Counted from the stretch's first letter, positions 35,775-48,290 are shown. The stretch: DNA of 64,000 nucleotides from Sesamum alatum (GCA_034509735.1 JACGWO010000002.1:21747636-21811635), one strand, 5' to 3'. Notes: generated by a model from the letters alone, not told the origin. Made by a program: numbers and translations.

Positions 35775-36045
35775 CACTTATTACACAAGTTCCTTTCCAC
35801 ATATTAAATATAGGATGTCTCCAAAGTTCTTATCAAATTGAGGATCAATATCGAACCAAACTTTTAATAGTGTCACAACTTAAAGAAAGCTACAACAACA
35901 AGATCAGTGACATAATTTTTCGAATTAGTACTCCAATTATAGTTACTCATGTGTGGGTCAATCACCCAATAGTGGTTCATCACATTTTAGTATGGAACAG
36001 ATCGAAAAATCCAAAAATAACTGAAGTTCCGAAACCTCTACTCTT
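35775..36045 (-). repeat. Segment resembling 19006-19265, copy 2
   Basis: It shares ordered blocks with copy 1 in the same orientation, including GTCTCCAAAGTT, a CCAAACTTTTAA block and CACCCAATA. Identity is moderate, so the copies are old. Confidence 0.5.
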
Positions 36046-36600
36046 CAGTTGTTAACTTACACCATAAGTCCAGAGATCTTATCCTAATACCGCTAAGGTG
36101 GTTGTTGGTTTAAATTGCAAAGTAGCTAACAAATCCACTACATGATTAACCTCTAAATTCACATTCATTGGTATTATTTATAATAATATCGTCACATTAA
36201 GACTTCCCCAATTAGCTAAAATAATTGCACTCTTCCTTCTCAAGGCATCCGCCATTACACTCATCCTCCAAGAATAATATAGATAGTACAATCATAATTC
36301 TTCCTTTTTTTTTCTATCCTTATATTCTATCTCCAGTTCAACTCTCTTCTTCTTCTCTTTTTTTTTTTTCTGTGTCAAAATAAACTTCAAAATTTTATGA
36401 TCCAAATAATGCCTGAAATCTTCAATACATGTATAATTGTTGCTAAATTTCAAATCGTGCGTAGATACTTTAACTAGTAGATCCTTAATTCACAACATGC
36501 AATAAGAAATCGCATTCTTGTTTTGTATTGATACAAGCCCTGAACCTTATTTCAAAACATCTGTATGCACTACATATCTACCACTAACAAACCATAAAAC
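36046..36600 (-). pseudogene. RNase H of F, degenerate
   Basis: The minus strand gives KVSTHDLKFSN, CIEDFRHYLDHKILKFILTQ and MADALRRKSAIILANWGSLN. These parallel the THDLELAAVV, WRHYLYG and VADALSRK blocks of plant gypsy RNase H. Many stops. Confidence 0.72.
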
Positions 36601-37460
36601 TAAAATCAGAGTTGATAATAATCTTTTCTTTAATGCATCAAAACTTTGTTAATACTACCCAATCCAGTGAAATACTACCTCTTCCTTAATACCTTTGTCA
36701 AGGATCGACACTTACGGAGAACCTTCCACAAATTTCCCATAATACTCAACTAGTTCTAAGAAACTTTGGACTTTAGTCACATTCTTTGGTATTCTCTACC
36801 CATAATAGGCTTCACCTTTACAAAGTTAAACCTAACCCCATCTTCAGGTACCCCAAGTCTTAGAAAACTACCTAATTCACCCAAAAGTTACACCTATTTA
36901 ACTTAGCGTACCACTCTTTCGCTTTCAAGATCTAAATCACTTATTTTATATGTCGTTCATAATTTTTCCTATTTCTCGAATAATCAAAGATATCATCTAT
37001 AATGCTACCACAAATTGACCCAAGCTCTATTGACATTAAAATTCGATTCATCAATGTCGTAAGTACTTTCATTAACCTGAAAGTCATTACTAAAACCTCA
37101 TAATGACCATAATGAGTGTGAACGGCTATTTTAAGTATATCCTTCTACGCTATCATCAATCTCAAATAATTAGGCCTCAAATCAACCTTAGAAAATATGG
37201 TAGCTCTTTTCAACTGGCTTAACAAATCATCAGTTCTTAGTATTAAGTATTTAGTCTTCACTGTTAACCTAAGTCAATTGGCTATAATCAATACACTATC
37301 CTATACTGTCATCATTATTCTTCACAAACAATACTAGTACTCCCCATGGTAAAGTAGTCAATCTAATGAATTCATCCCTAATAATTCTTCTATTTGCTTC
37401 TTAAGCTCCTATAATTCTACTAGAGCTATTCTATATGATGCAATCGAAATAGGTGATGGC
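36601..37460 (-). pseudogene. Reverse transcriptase of F, degenerate
   Basis: Minus-strand blocks include PSPISIASYRIALVEL, RATIFSKVDLRPNYLRLMI and IDDIFDYSRNRKNYERHIK. They match the gypsy order APYRM, ATVFSKIDLRSGYHQ and FIDDILIYS. The catalytic FIDD is read as (I)IDD. Multiple stops and frameshifts. Confidence 0.78.
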
Positions 37461-38000
37461 CCAATAAATAATCTCTATTTCATGTTCTGCTTTCCGATGA
37501 GGTGGTAACTAGGTACTTCCTTTGAAGACAAACATCAGGGAATTCCCTAATTATAGGAACATTTAATACCCCAAGACTAATTATCGTAATATCATGTACA
37601 TTAGCTAAATGTACCTCACATCCTTCTTTAACTAAATTTTAAGGTAGTCCCAATAAAATTAAATATTTAGGTATGACTTTACCTTCTCCCATAATTACCG
37701 TACTAATTTGCTTATTGACCTCTACTACGATTTTCTTTGTTTAATAGTCAACAATAGCGTGCATATGAGATAATCATTTCATTCCCAAAATAACGTCAAA
37801 ACTCTCTAAGGTTTATCACAACTAATTCATACGTGGTATAATACTATTCACTACCACTAGACCAAATCTTACTAAGTATTAACTAGCATAACCCCACCAA
37901 GCAGGCACATCTACACATATGTCAGACTTTAGTGGTTCGATATCACCATATACGAAGTCTAATGGCTCATTCGGTCCAGCAGTGTGTTCACCGGACATTC
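37461..38000 (-). pseudogene. Protease region of F, degenerate
   Basis: ESFDVILGMK, stop, LSHMHAIVDY near 37740-37800 on the minus strand matches the FDVILGMDWL segment after the protease. The active-site triad itself was not found. Confidence 0.55.
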
Positions 38001-38102
38001 CATCCTATATGAAACTCACATTTACTCTTAGGTTCATTATATATGTTTTAAGTATTCAATAATACTATTCTTCACAAATTATTCCCATAGAATCTAATCT
38101 CT
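38001..38102 (-). other. Short leader of F; gag not found
   Basis: Only about 100-220 bp separate the primer site from protease-like sequence. The gag expected here (normally over 1 kb) was deleted or never present. Confidence 0.6.
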
Positions 38103-38114
38103 GCTCTGATACCA
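38103..38114 (-). other. Primer binding site of F
   Basis: TGGTATCAGAGC on the minus strand, five bases from the 5' LTR end, is the canonical initiator tRNA-Met site. It confirms the minus orientation of F. Confidence 0.92.
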
Positions 38115-38119
38115 CCTAA

Positions 38120-41100
38120 TGTAGCACCCCCTACATCACTACGCTTTAATACCACTAATTATAATACATCCTCCATAATTAAACCTATTTTACAAGAAAT
38201 TCATATTAAAACCAACAAATCGTTAAATACAAATTCAATCAAAATCTAATAACTCTGTAGGTATATACTAAAATCCCAACTCAATGTGTCACTACTGATC
38301 CACCTAATAAGACTGGCAGCACAGCTTACGATCCAATTCAACTCGTCATTGTGATTATATCCTAAAAAATATGTGGCAAGAAATGAGTTGCCTACTCAAT
38401 AAGTATAGCTAATTAGCCTATATACATGCATGGATACACGTCATGCCACAAACCAATGAGTATTCAATATACAATCACAAGAAAGCTACAAAGTGAAAGA
38501 TTGTGGATCGTCCCGGGAAAATAGCGCGAATGCGGAAGCGCGGTATAAAATAAAATTGCGGAATTAAAACATGCTTTAATTGAAATTAAAGAACACGCTC
38601 AAGGGCTGTGCCCTTGAGATTCCCGGGTGTTTGGTGTATCTCATGACATAAACAACATACAATAATCATGGAGGCCATAGGATTGAAAAATAAAGAGGGA
38701 CGAAAATCTTAAAACGAGACCTACCCGTTGTCGTTTTCGTCTTCAACGGCTACTCGCGTTGTTCCCCGTTTTGCACCAAGACCTCGTTCTTGAGATCCTC
38801 CAAATCGTGACACACGATCCACCCACGTATTCTTGCACGTCGTGCTACCAACGAACAAGTATTATTTTGGAGAGGATAGATCAACCACGCGTTATGGATT
38901 AACGAGATCGATCTTCCTTAGTTCAATTGTTCCAAGAACAAAAGAACAAGAAAAAATAATATTATCTTGGTGAGAGAGAGAGAGAGGGGCGGACGAGAGA
39001 GGAGAGGAGAGAGTATGTGTTGTGTGTGTGTTTTCAAGAATCATCATCCTCCAATTGTAGGAGGCTAGGGGTTTATATAGAGGAGGAGTTTAATCCTTTT
39101 CAAACTCCAACTCTAAGAACTCTATTTTGCCTAGGATTTTGACCTAGTCAAAGTCCTAGTCAAAGTAGCATTTGACCAAGTCAAATCAATCCTAGCCATC
39201 CATCTCTCCTTTCCATCTCAACCGTTGATTTAATTTAATGGAATATTTAAAACCTATTTAAATATTCCAAGAGGCCAAATAAATATAAATATTTATTTTA
39301 AGCCCATTAAATAAATTCCCTTAATAAATCTAATTTATTAATATAATTCCTTTTAATCAAATAAAAGGAATTAATTCTCCAAGAAAATAAAGGACCCGAT
39401 TAAATCCAATTTAATCATTCCTATTCTCCAATATTTAATTCTAAATTAAATACTAAATGTGTGTGTGGATAGTGTGTGACTCTTTAGGTTCACCTTTCAG
39501 CTAGACTTGGTCGGATTCCTAGAATCCGTCCGTTACCATGGGTGGCCATCTAGCAACGGTCCATGGCACTAGAGACTAGGTGAAATATTCGGGGATGAAC
39601 ATTTAGGTTCTAACAGTACACTTGTCCTTCTGTCTACGGTCTCACCACTTAGGGTCTAGGGCACAGAAAATGCAGGTACCCATTTTGGACCTAAGTGTCG
39701 GTCTGTCCTTACTAAACGCCGCAAGGGAATCCTTCCCTTCTGTTCAGTTACTGTGGCCACAGATTTTTAGGGACAAGACACAGAGCATACGTGAGACTCA
39801 ACTGTCAATGCCTTTTGACAGGAGACAGATCCTTTCTTGGAAACTACTGTCACTCTGTATACCAGAGCTGCACTACATGGCTTATGACTACTCAAGTGCT
39901 TCTTGGCAATCTCTCACCATATCTAAGATACAGACCCTGACATACAGGTAAACTCAGCAGTTCCTCAAGTCAAAGGACTTGACCTGTACCGTTGGAACCG
40001 GGAATACACGTCATACCTTGCTGACCATACTCAAGGTTCTCCGTAAGACGGTTCCCGCGAGTCACCTCAGTCAGCTGCTTTCCTAGCAGGCTAACCCACT
40101 AACACTGCTTAGACGAACTTCGTCACCCGTCGATGAAACACGACAGCAGATGCTTAGTGCAAGTCTCAAAGGGAATCTCGATACCCATTTTCGAGATTCC
40201 TTGACTTGGAGATTTTCGGACTGATTCGGCAAGACTGATTTCATGGACCTACCTCCAAGCGTAGTCCCAGTCCCGAAATAGATTCTCAGTCCGTGGGTTT
40301 TGTTTGCGTAGCGAACAGATATGTAAAAAGCAAGTAGAAGTGAACGCAAACAAAGTAATGCCATATGAATTTCACTTCTTTATTCATAAATGATTTATCA
40401 AAACACACTGAAATTATCTAGACATAGGTTACATTTTCCTGCCAAGATTGGCTACATGGTCACCTATTCTAACACAAAGAAATCAATGCCACAATCATGC
40501 ATCAATCCACTATACAATATCTAGAATCATAGTTTATAACCTTCGGGCCAAGCTTACTCTAATGGAGTACATCAGTCAATGGTTCTGCCGGCCATCATCA
40601 TCTCAATCAATGTTATATCATATACAGCACAAGATACCCGTCGAGTGTGATACCGCCACACTATCTGAGTATGTAGCAATATCAGCACAGGACATCACAC
40701 GAACATGGCATCCCAACTCTACCTCATTGTGTAGCTATCAGCACAGGATATTCCCTGCTACTCGAAATACCCCGGTACCCGATGCACCATGGTACCGAGC
40801 TTATACTCATTTTTCTCATCTCACATCATCAATCACATCGTCATCAGCCACATTATCATAAACCATTGACTATATTTTCCAACTCGGTAAGTCATCTCTT
40901 TATCTCAATTCAACGATATACTCATAAATGACTTCCTCGTTCAACATCACGCAACAATAAAATATAATATAAGAAAATCATTTGTCAAACCTTATAATAC
41001 AAAAATAATCGCAAATAAACACATAACGACAACTTCACATAATAACCACGTAACCCAAATAAGCATTTGCAACTACTAGCTCGGTTTACGACAAACAAGT

Positions 41101-42244
41101 ATAATCATATATACTTATACAGATCCAATTAACTATACTTACCTTAAATATCAAAACGATCACGTTATAAAAAGGCTAGTCATTCCTCTACTTTATATCT
41201 GCGTCCTATAATAAATTATAATATATATAATCAATATATTAAAAATATCATAAATGCTAAATAAAATATTAAATAATATTCGTATTTTTTCCACTAATAT
41301 TTTAATATTTCATTTATATTAAAATTCAAACTTTCGTTCTTTTTTCGTCTAAATAACTAAACACAATAAACTTTCCCAGTATATATCTAAATTTACCAAT
41401 GAACTCATAAGAATTTATTTTATCAAACCCCTCATATTTTTGAAACTTATGTTCTCCATAAAATCCATAAATGAAATTATTACAAAAATCTCATATTCCT
41501 TTTTAAAACACTAGTACAACAATTAATTTCTACCAATTCGTTCCTATAATAATAATTATTTAAACACTAGTACATACAATTATGTATTTGGTTAATAATC
41601 CCAATCAATTTGAGTAATCCATTATAACAACGACTAAGTCTAATATGTTATTAAATAATTTTAATTATTGGTAATAATATCCCCCTTCCAATTAAACATA
41701 TACCCGAACACTAATCTGTATAAATGCTCAACTTTGCTAAATTTTTCGGTTAAATAGTAAATTGGACAGTGCCAAGCATATTTAATAAATGCACTAAACA
41801 AATAATATAATTATATAAAATAATAATAATTTTAGAAATTAAAACGTTACCTCTGAATCACCCAATGTATGTGTGTGTAAATGTGTGTGTGTTTGATTTC
41901 AAAAGAAAATCTAAGTGTATAATATATATATATAGAAGTGAGACGTGGGGGTGGCAACACGTGCTACCCCCAAATTCCTCTCTCTCTTTCTTTTTTTTTT
42001 AATATGTATTTATATATATATATATATATATTAATTTTTTCTTTAAATGTCCATTACGTCACTTTTTGATTTTCTTAATTAACATAATTTGCTTTCAAAT
42101 ATTATATAAAGCTCCAATTTACTCCATTCAAGTTCTAATATGATCAAAATTTAACGTATAATTTATTTATTAATTAACTAAATTTCTTAAGTAATTATCA
42201 ATCGATCCATAATTATGTATATAAAAAAAATTGTGGATGTTACA
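38120..42244 (-). repeat. 5' LTR of F, split by solo LTR G
   Basis: It matches the 3' LTR from TGTAGCACCCC to GATGTTACA. Without G and its duplication it is about 2139 bp, against 2185 bp for the other. Confidence 0.9.
38494..40474 (-). mobile_element. Solo LTR G (copia) inside the F LTR
   Basis: It is a complete 1981-bp LTR from TGAAAGATTGTGG to CTATTCTAACA, flanked by CAAAG at 38489-38493 and 40475-40479. The uninterrupted F LTR at 14570-14590 shows the empty site with one CAAAG. A W-box cluster lies at 39126-39185, with a TATATAAA-type box near 39072. Confidence 0.96.
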
Positions 42245-43468
42245 GCTAGACAGCCACAAATGGTGACGGGCGTTTTTTGATTAATGGTTAACTGGAAAAT
42301 AATTAAATAAATTAGATTTAATTGACCAATTGTGTTGGACACAAGCCCAAGTCTAGCTGAGGGTGAACCTAAAGAGTCAGGCACAAATCACTATGGAATT
42401 GATAGAATTAATTTGGAATTAATTCTGGACGAAGCGAATTAATTTAATTGGATTAAATTAATTCAAGGAGAAAAATAAATAATTAAATCAGTTACAGGGA
42501 AATTCATTTGATGGATGGTCCAAGAATTAATTAATTGGATTATTTAATTTCTTGAATTAGAACCTATAAATTAATTGGATTAATTTATCGGGTTTGGCTT
42601 AATTAATTGATTGGATCAATTAATTAAAGTTTGGACTTATGTTTATTTAATTGGATTAAATAAACTTGTGGGCTTCAATTGGATTAAGATTAATTAGATT
42701 AATTAATGCCCAATGGACTTTGTTTGGACTTTATTTAATTAGTTCAAGACTAGTAGTCCTAGTTTATGGAAAAATACAATTTATAGCAAGTTAAAGAGGA
42801 ATTAAAATCCTCATCATGTGAGGCACATGTGATCAGCTTTTATGTGGTTTGGTGGGTGGTTTATTTTCTATAATGGTGCATGGTTATGTACATAGTGGTG
42901 TGTGTATGTAGGTTGCTTTGGAAGTTCACAAAACTATTCACATAACTTGTGCACATGTACTTGCACGAATTTTTTCCATCAAAAAATCTCCAAAATCTTT
43001 GAAAATACTCTCCTTTTTGTGTACATACCTTTTGGAAATGCTGAACTTAAAAATATTCCAAAAGGCACTAAACAATAGTGTTGTTTTGGAAGTGTTTCTT
43101 CTTCTTTACTCTACTTCTATCTAGCAATAGATTAGAGGATATACATTCTATAGTGTGGTGGGGACAAATTAGAGGGATTCTAATTTGGATCTTCAAGTGA
43201 ACGGAAGGAGAAACAAAAAGGGAACAACGCTAGTACCGGTTGTACATATATCAAATAAAGGTTGGTTTTTATTTACGTTACATGTACCATTTTGTTTACT
43301 TCCTTTAGCCACTTATCCAGCATATGCTCCTCTTTAATTTATGCTTTTACATACATCGAACGCCCGGGAATTTCAAAGGAAACACTCCTTTGAACCCATT
43401 TTAAATTACGCTTCCGTTTCACATTTTTACGCATCCGTTGCGTTCGCAAGCCGTACCCGAATCTTTCA
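42245..43468 (+). repeat. 5' LTR of E, second part
   Basis: It resumes at GCTAGACAGCC and runs to ATCTTTCA at 43468, followed at once by the primer site. It holds the strongest series of three-base-spaced palindromes in the window. Confidence 0.88.
42404..42703 (+). other. Series of three-base-spaced palindromes in the E LTR
   Basis: Perfect inverted repeats with spacer TGG lie at 42404-42426 (arm 10), 42436-42464 (13), 42566-42588 (10), 42599-42627 (13) and 42641-42665 (11). One with spacer TAG lies at 42689-42703 (6). An imperfect TGG one lies near 42522-42553. Confidence 0.88.
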
Positions 43469-43492
43469 GTGGTATCACAGCCCGGTTCGGTG
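43469..43492 (+). other. Primer binding site of E
   Basis: GTGGTATCACAGCCCGGTTC follows the LTR. TGGTATCACAGC differs by one base from the tRNA-Met site TGGTATCAGAGC. Confidence 0.87.
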
Positions 43493-45412
43493 TTGTGGCT
43501 TTAAGGATTTACTTGTTATAATGTGTAAATCATGTACAACGTGTTTAAAATGCTTTTTGGAAAGCATGTTTTACGATTTTTTCTAGCATGATTAATTGTA
43601 TGAAATATGTGTTTAATTTTGCTTTTGAAATTATGGATATCCATTCATTTTATGATAATTTGATTTTCTGTACATGCATGTTTATATTTCAGTTTTACAG
43701 TAGAAATTTTTAAAAAAATAAATTGGGTAAAAAAATGGTGTTGGCCGCCCGACAGGGGCAGCAGGCGCGCACCCGCGCGCACAGGCAGGGGCGCTTGCAC
43801 CGGGCGCCCGCGCCGCTGCTGCGCGCTGGGTGTGTTTGTGCCTGTGCACGCGCACCCGTGCCGCCGGCCGTTTGTCGGCCTGAACGGCTGGGCCGTTTTG
43901 CACCGTTTTTCATAAAAAAATTTTAATTTTTCTTATTTTTGTTGTGTTTCTGAATGTGAGTAATTTTGCCATATTTTAATTTTAGTTAAATTGGATTTTT
44001 CTAAAATTATTTTTGATGTCTTAGATTATTTTGGAAATGGTTTCCAAACTAAAATTGTTTACACATTGGATGTATAGGTGATATCTATTTTTTCAATTGC
44101 ATTATTAATGTATTATTTTTTGTACTTAATCATGTTAATGGTTAGATATTGGATATCTTATTATAAATGCATGGTATGTATTTATTTGTTGGCATATTTA
44201 TATTTGATATAAATGTGCTTTGTTGTTGTTGTTTATTTGATAAACAATATGGATGATCACAAAGCCCATTGACCTATGTTTGGTTTATTTTTTGTTGGGT
44301 GAGGCCTGCGTGCCTCTTTGTTTTTCCCTTCTCTCTATCGTTTTTAGCCTTGTAATAATAAGGCTTGATTTCTCTCTTTATTGTACTCCCCCCAACTTCC
44401 AATTGGGATTTCTTTTTCAGTTATAATGAGAGTAGATTAGATTGTGAGGTTTTAATTTTTTAATATGTAAGCTTCCATGGAGATGAAGGCCCAAAAGAGG
44501 TCTGTTAGACAGAGCCCGCAACGGGAGGCCCAAGAAGAACAAAGAAGGATTTACGAGGCCCCATTAGTATGATAATAGGATGTAAAAATTGTAATAGTGT
44601 AGGCCTACCTTAGATTGACCATAGATACACTGTGGGCTCAGTGGATTACTCAAGAACGGGCTTGTGATCATCCTAACGGGGGCATGATAGGCATATTTTG
44701 CATGTGCTTATGTTTTTATGCTTTGATGTATGGTGTGTTTGGAATGCATCGTATTACATTACATGTATAAAACTTGAGCATGCAAAATACTAATAATGAT
44801 GAGGTCTCGGTCTTAATAATAATAAACTCTCACTTGGATGGTCCAAGTAAATATTAGGCCCAAAATGGAATTAAAATCAAATTTTTTGATTATTTCAAGC
44901 CTTACATCCATAACAATGTAGTGAGGAAGATACTTTCACCCATTCGTAGTCTCACGAGTCGTGGAATGTTTGGAATGGAAGAAAGTTGCACTGTTGTTGT
45001 GAACAAATGAAATATGCTCCTATTTCCCTGTCTCATGAGTCGTGGGGGCCGATAGTTGAGATATTCATTTGGTTGATGGGTCGAGCCTAACACTAAGTAA
45101 CATGATTCGCTTGGAGTCCTCGGGATCATGTGAAGAGGCGAGGCAAAATATCTTGGCGATCTCATTGGATGAGAATGATATAGGTTACCTCCCACAAATT
45201 ATTTTTCTGTGTGAATCGTAAAAGCGGGGCATGGAGAATTGCGTTTGTGGACTCCAAGCCCACTAGGAAATGGTTTCCCGAAAACCCCACTTGAGAGTGG
45301 TGGGCTTTTTGAAGAAATAGTGGGAGGAGATAATGACTAAAGACCAAGTCTTAACTTGAATTCAAATATTATAATAATCTACTAAATTTCTGTTGTACAT
45401 TTTGAATATAAA
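43493..45412 (+). other. Leader of E with GC-rich block and paired motifs
   Basis: A GC-rich block lies at about 43738-43906. The leader motif occurs at 44949-44964 (exact) and 45030-45045 (C to T at one site). No credible coding region. Confidence 0.72.
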
Positions 45413-45866
45413 ATGTCTAAGAATCCACTCGCAGTAATTCTTGAGACTAAAAAATTTAACGGGACAAACTATAATGATTGGCTGCAAAATCTGAGGATTT
45501 TTTCTTGATTTCGAAAACTAGGCTTATGTTCTGGATAAGCATCTTCCCCGGGTCTTGCCGGATGGGTCCTCATCAGAATAGCGTTCGACGTTCAATTACT
45601 AGTAGGAGGACAATCGCAAGGTCCGTAGCGTCATACTAACATCCATTACAAATGAGATCCAGAAATAGTATGATCGGTTGGATGATGTCAGCTCGATAAT
45701 GTTCCGCATGAAAGACGTTTATGCGATACCGGACCGGCATATTAGATATGCTGCGACGAAGGCATTTTTCGGAGCTAAGATGACATAAGGGTCGTTTGTA
45801 CACGAGCATGGAGTGATGATGTTATCCCTAGTGGAGAAGCTCAAAGACCTCCGAGCTAATCTTGGA
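45413..45866 (+). pseudogene. gag of E, first part
   Basis: MSKNPLAVILETKKFNGTNYNDW opens a copia gag, then several stops follow. Codons for RHIRYAATKAF and VEKLKDLRA remain recognisable. It is cut by solo LTR M. Confidence 0.82.
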
Positions 45867-46893
45867 AAGGATGTTAGAATAGGTGACCATGTAGCCAATC
45901 TTGGCAGGCAAAATGTAACCTATGTCTAGACAATTTCAGGGATTTGATAAATTATTAATGAATAAAAAGTGATATTCATTTTGGCATTACTTTGTTTGTG
46001 TTTACTTTATTTGCTTTATACTTATCTGTTCACTACGCAAACAAAGCCCACGGACTGAAAACGTATTTCGGGGACTGGGACTACGCTTGGAGGTAGGTCC
46101 ATGAAATCAGTCCCGCCGAATCAGTCCGGAAATCTCCAAGTCAAGGAATCTCGAAAATGGGTACCGAGATTCCCCTTAAGACTTGCACTAAGCATCTGTT
46201 GTCGTAATTCATCGACGGGTGACGAAGGTCGTCTAAGCAATGTTAGTGGGTTAGCCTACTGGGGAGCAGCTGACTGAGGTGACTCGTGGGAACCGTCTTA
46301 CGGAGGACCTTAAGTAGGGTCGGCTAGGTATGACATGTGTTCCCGATTCCAATAGTACAGGTCAAGTCCTCTGACTTGAGGAACTGCTGAGTTTACCTGT
46401 ACATCAGGGCTGTATCTTAGATATGGTGAGAGATTGCCAAGAAACAGTTGAGTAGTCATAAGCCATGTCTAGTGCAGCTCCGGTGTACAGAGTGACAGTA
46501 GTTTCCAAAGAAAGGAGCTGTCTCCTGTCAAAAGGCATTGACAGTTGAGTCTTATATATACTCTGTGTCTTGTCCCTAAAAAATCTGTGGCCACAGTAAC
46601 TGAACAGAAGGGAAGGTTTCCCTTGCGGCGTTTAGTAAAAGACAGACCGACACTTAGGTCCAAAATGGGTACCTGAATTTTCCGTACCCTAGACCCTAAG
46701 TAGTGAGACCGTAGACAGAAGGACAAGTGTACTGTTAGAGCCTAAATGTTCATCCCCGTAATTTCACCTAGTCTCTAGTGCCATGGACCGTTGCTAGATG
46801 GCCACCCATGGTAACGGGCGGATTCTAGGAATCCGACCAAGTCTAGCTGAAAGGTGAACCTAAAAGAGTCACACACAATCCGCACACATTAAG

Positions 46894-47235
46894 TATTTAA
46901 TTTAGAATTAAATATTTGGAGAAATGGAATGATTAAATTGGATTTAATCGGGTCCTTAATTTACTTGAAAAGAATTAATTCCTTTTATTCGATAAAAGGG
47001 ATTTATCTAATAAATTAGATTTATTAGAAAATTAATTTAATGGGCTTAGAATAAATATTTTTATTTATTATATTTATTTATTGCTCTTGGAATATTTAAA
47101 TAGGTTTTTAAATATTCCATTAAATTAAATTAATGGTTGAGATTAAAAGGAGAGATGGATGGCGAGGATTAATTTGACTAGGTCAAATTACTAACTTTTG
47201 ACTAGGACTTTGACTAGGTCAAAATCCTAGTCAAA
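46894..47235 (+). other. Series of three-base-spaced palindromes in LTR M
   Basis: They lie at 46894-46914 (arm 9, TAG), 46931-46949 (8, TGG), 46981-46999 (8, TCG), 47006-47028 (10, TAG), 47171-47189 (8, TAG) and 47197-47235 (18 with one mismatch, TAG). The last two also form the W-box cluster. Confidence 0.85.
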
Positions 47236-47288
47236 TTAGTCTTCTAGAGTTGGAGTTTGAAGAGATTAAACTCCTCCTCTATATATAG
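47173..47288 (+). promoter_or_regulatory. LTR promoter of M: six W-boxes and TATA box
   Basis: Three TTGACT on the plus strand and three GGTCAA/AGTCAA (minus-strand TTGACC/T) lie at 47173-47240. TATATATAG lies at 47280-47288. Confidence 0.6.
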
Positions 47289-47879
47289 TCCTAGCCCTCA
47301 CCATAAGAGAGATGATGAAACTCCAACACACACACAACACACATACTCTCTCTCGTGTCCTCTCTCTCTCCTCTCGTCCGCCACTCTCTCTCTCTCTTTC
47401 CAAGTATTGTTCTTTTGTGTTAATAATTGAACAAAAAGGAGGATTAATCCCGTTAAGTAATAACGTGTGATTGATCCGTCCTCTCCGAATAATATACACT
47501 TGTTCGTTCGCTAGCACGACGTACAAGATACGTGGGCGGATTGCGTGTCACAATTTGGAGGATCTCACATACGAGATTTTGGAGCAAATCGGGGAACAAC
47601 GCGAGTACCGGTTTAGAAGACGAAAACCACAAATCGGTAGGTCTCTTTTACGTTTTCGTCTCCTTTTCTTTTCAAATCCTATGGCCTCCATGATTGCTTG
47701 TATGTCTTTAATTCATGAGGTACACCGAGCACCCAGGAACTTCAAGGGCACACCCCTTAAACGTGTTTTTATTTTACGTATAAAGCATGTTTAAATTCTG
47801 TAATTTAAATTTATACGCGCTTCCGCATTCGCGCTATTTCCCGGGACGATCCACACGCCTATCCCAGGCTTTCAAAGGA

Positions 47880-48290
47880 GACATACATCGAAGTGATCCT
47901 TCAGTCTCTTTCTCCCTCCTTTGACCCGTTTATCATTAACTATAACATGAATGGGCTTGAAAAAGACCTTCATGAGTTCATAAACATGTTGGTTCCAATA
48001 TGAGGCAACAATTGAAAAGTGTGCACCGTCTGTATTGGTGGGGGAGGCTTCGGCCTCAAAAGCGAAAGGTAAATAGCCGGACGCTAGAGGAGAGAAGAAG
48101 TGTAAGACAGAATCAGTCGCTACAATCACTCAAAGCGCTCCTGTTGCCATGCTGGGCATGGGCAAAGGAAAGAGGAAGGCAGCTCTGCAGTCAAGGATTG
48201 CAAAAGATGTTTGCATATATTGCCATGAAAATGGGCATTGGTAGAGGGAGTGTCATAAATTCCTCTGCAACCAAGGTACATTTTGATTTG
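47880..48290 (+). pseudogene. gag of E, second part, with CCHC knuckle
   Basis: It reads ETYIEVILQSLSPSFDPF, INYNMNGLEKDLHEFINML, then a frameshift. The knuckle CIYCHENGHW, stop, RECH lies near 48210-48255. It continues the gag broken by M, with AAGGA duplicated. Confidence 0.82.

Larger units (their letters stand above)
14209..42244 (-). mobile_element. Element F: Ty3/gypsy retrotransposon in the E LTR
   Basis: Two LTRs of about 2.15 kb (14209-16393 and 38120-42244, the latter split by G) flank a minus-strand internal region. Its pol order is protease, reverse transcriptase, RNase H, integrase, as in Ty3/gypsy. LTRs start TGTAACATCC on the minus strand. CTAGA flanks both sides (14204-14208, 42246-42250), the probable target duplication, with one extra G on the right. 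A tail resembling EAEENI before the polypurine tract suggests a chromodomain-bearing clade, but this is weak. Every domain is crowded with stops, and no gag was found. Confidence 0.85.
45872..47874 (+). mobile_element. Solo LTR M (copia) inside E gag
   Basis: It is a complete 2003-bp LTR from TGTTAGAATAGGTGACC to CAGGCTTTCA, flanked by AAGGA at 45867-45871 and 47875-47879. It carries palindromes and a W-box cluster. Confidence 0.96.
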
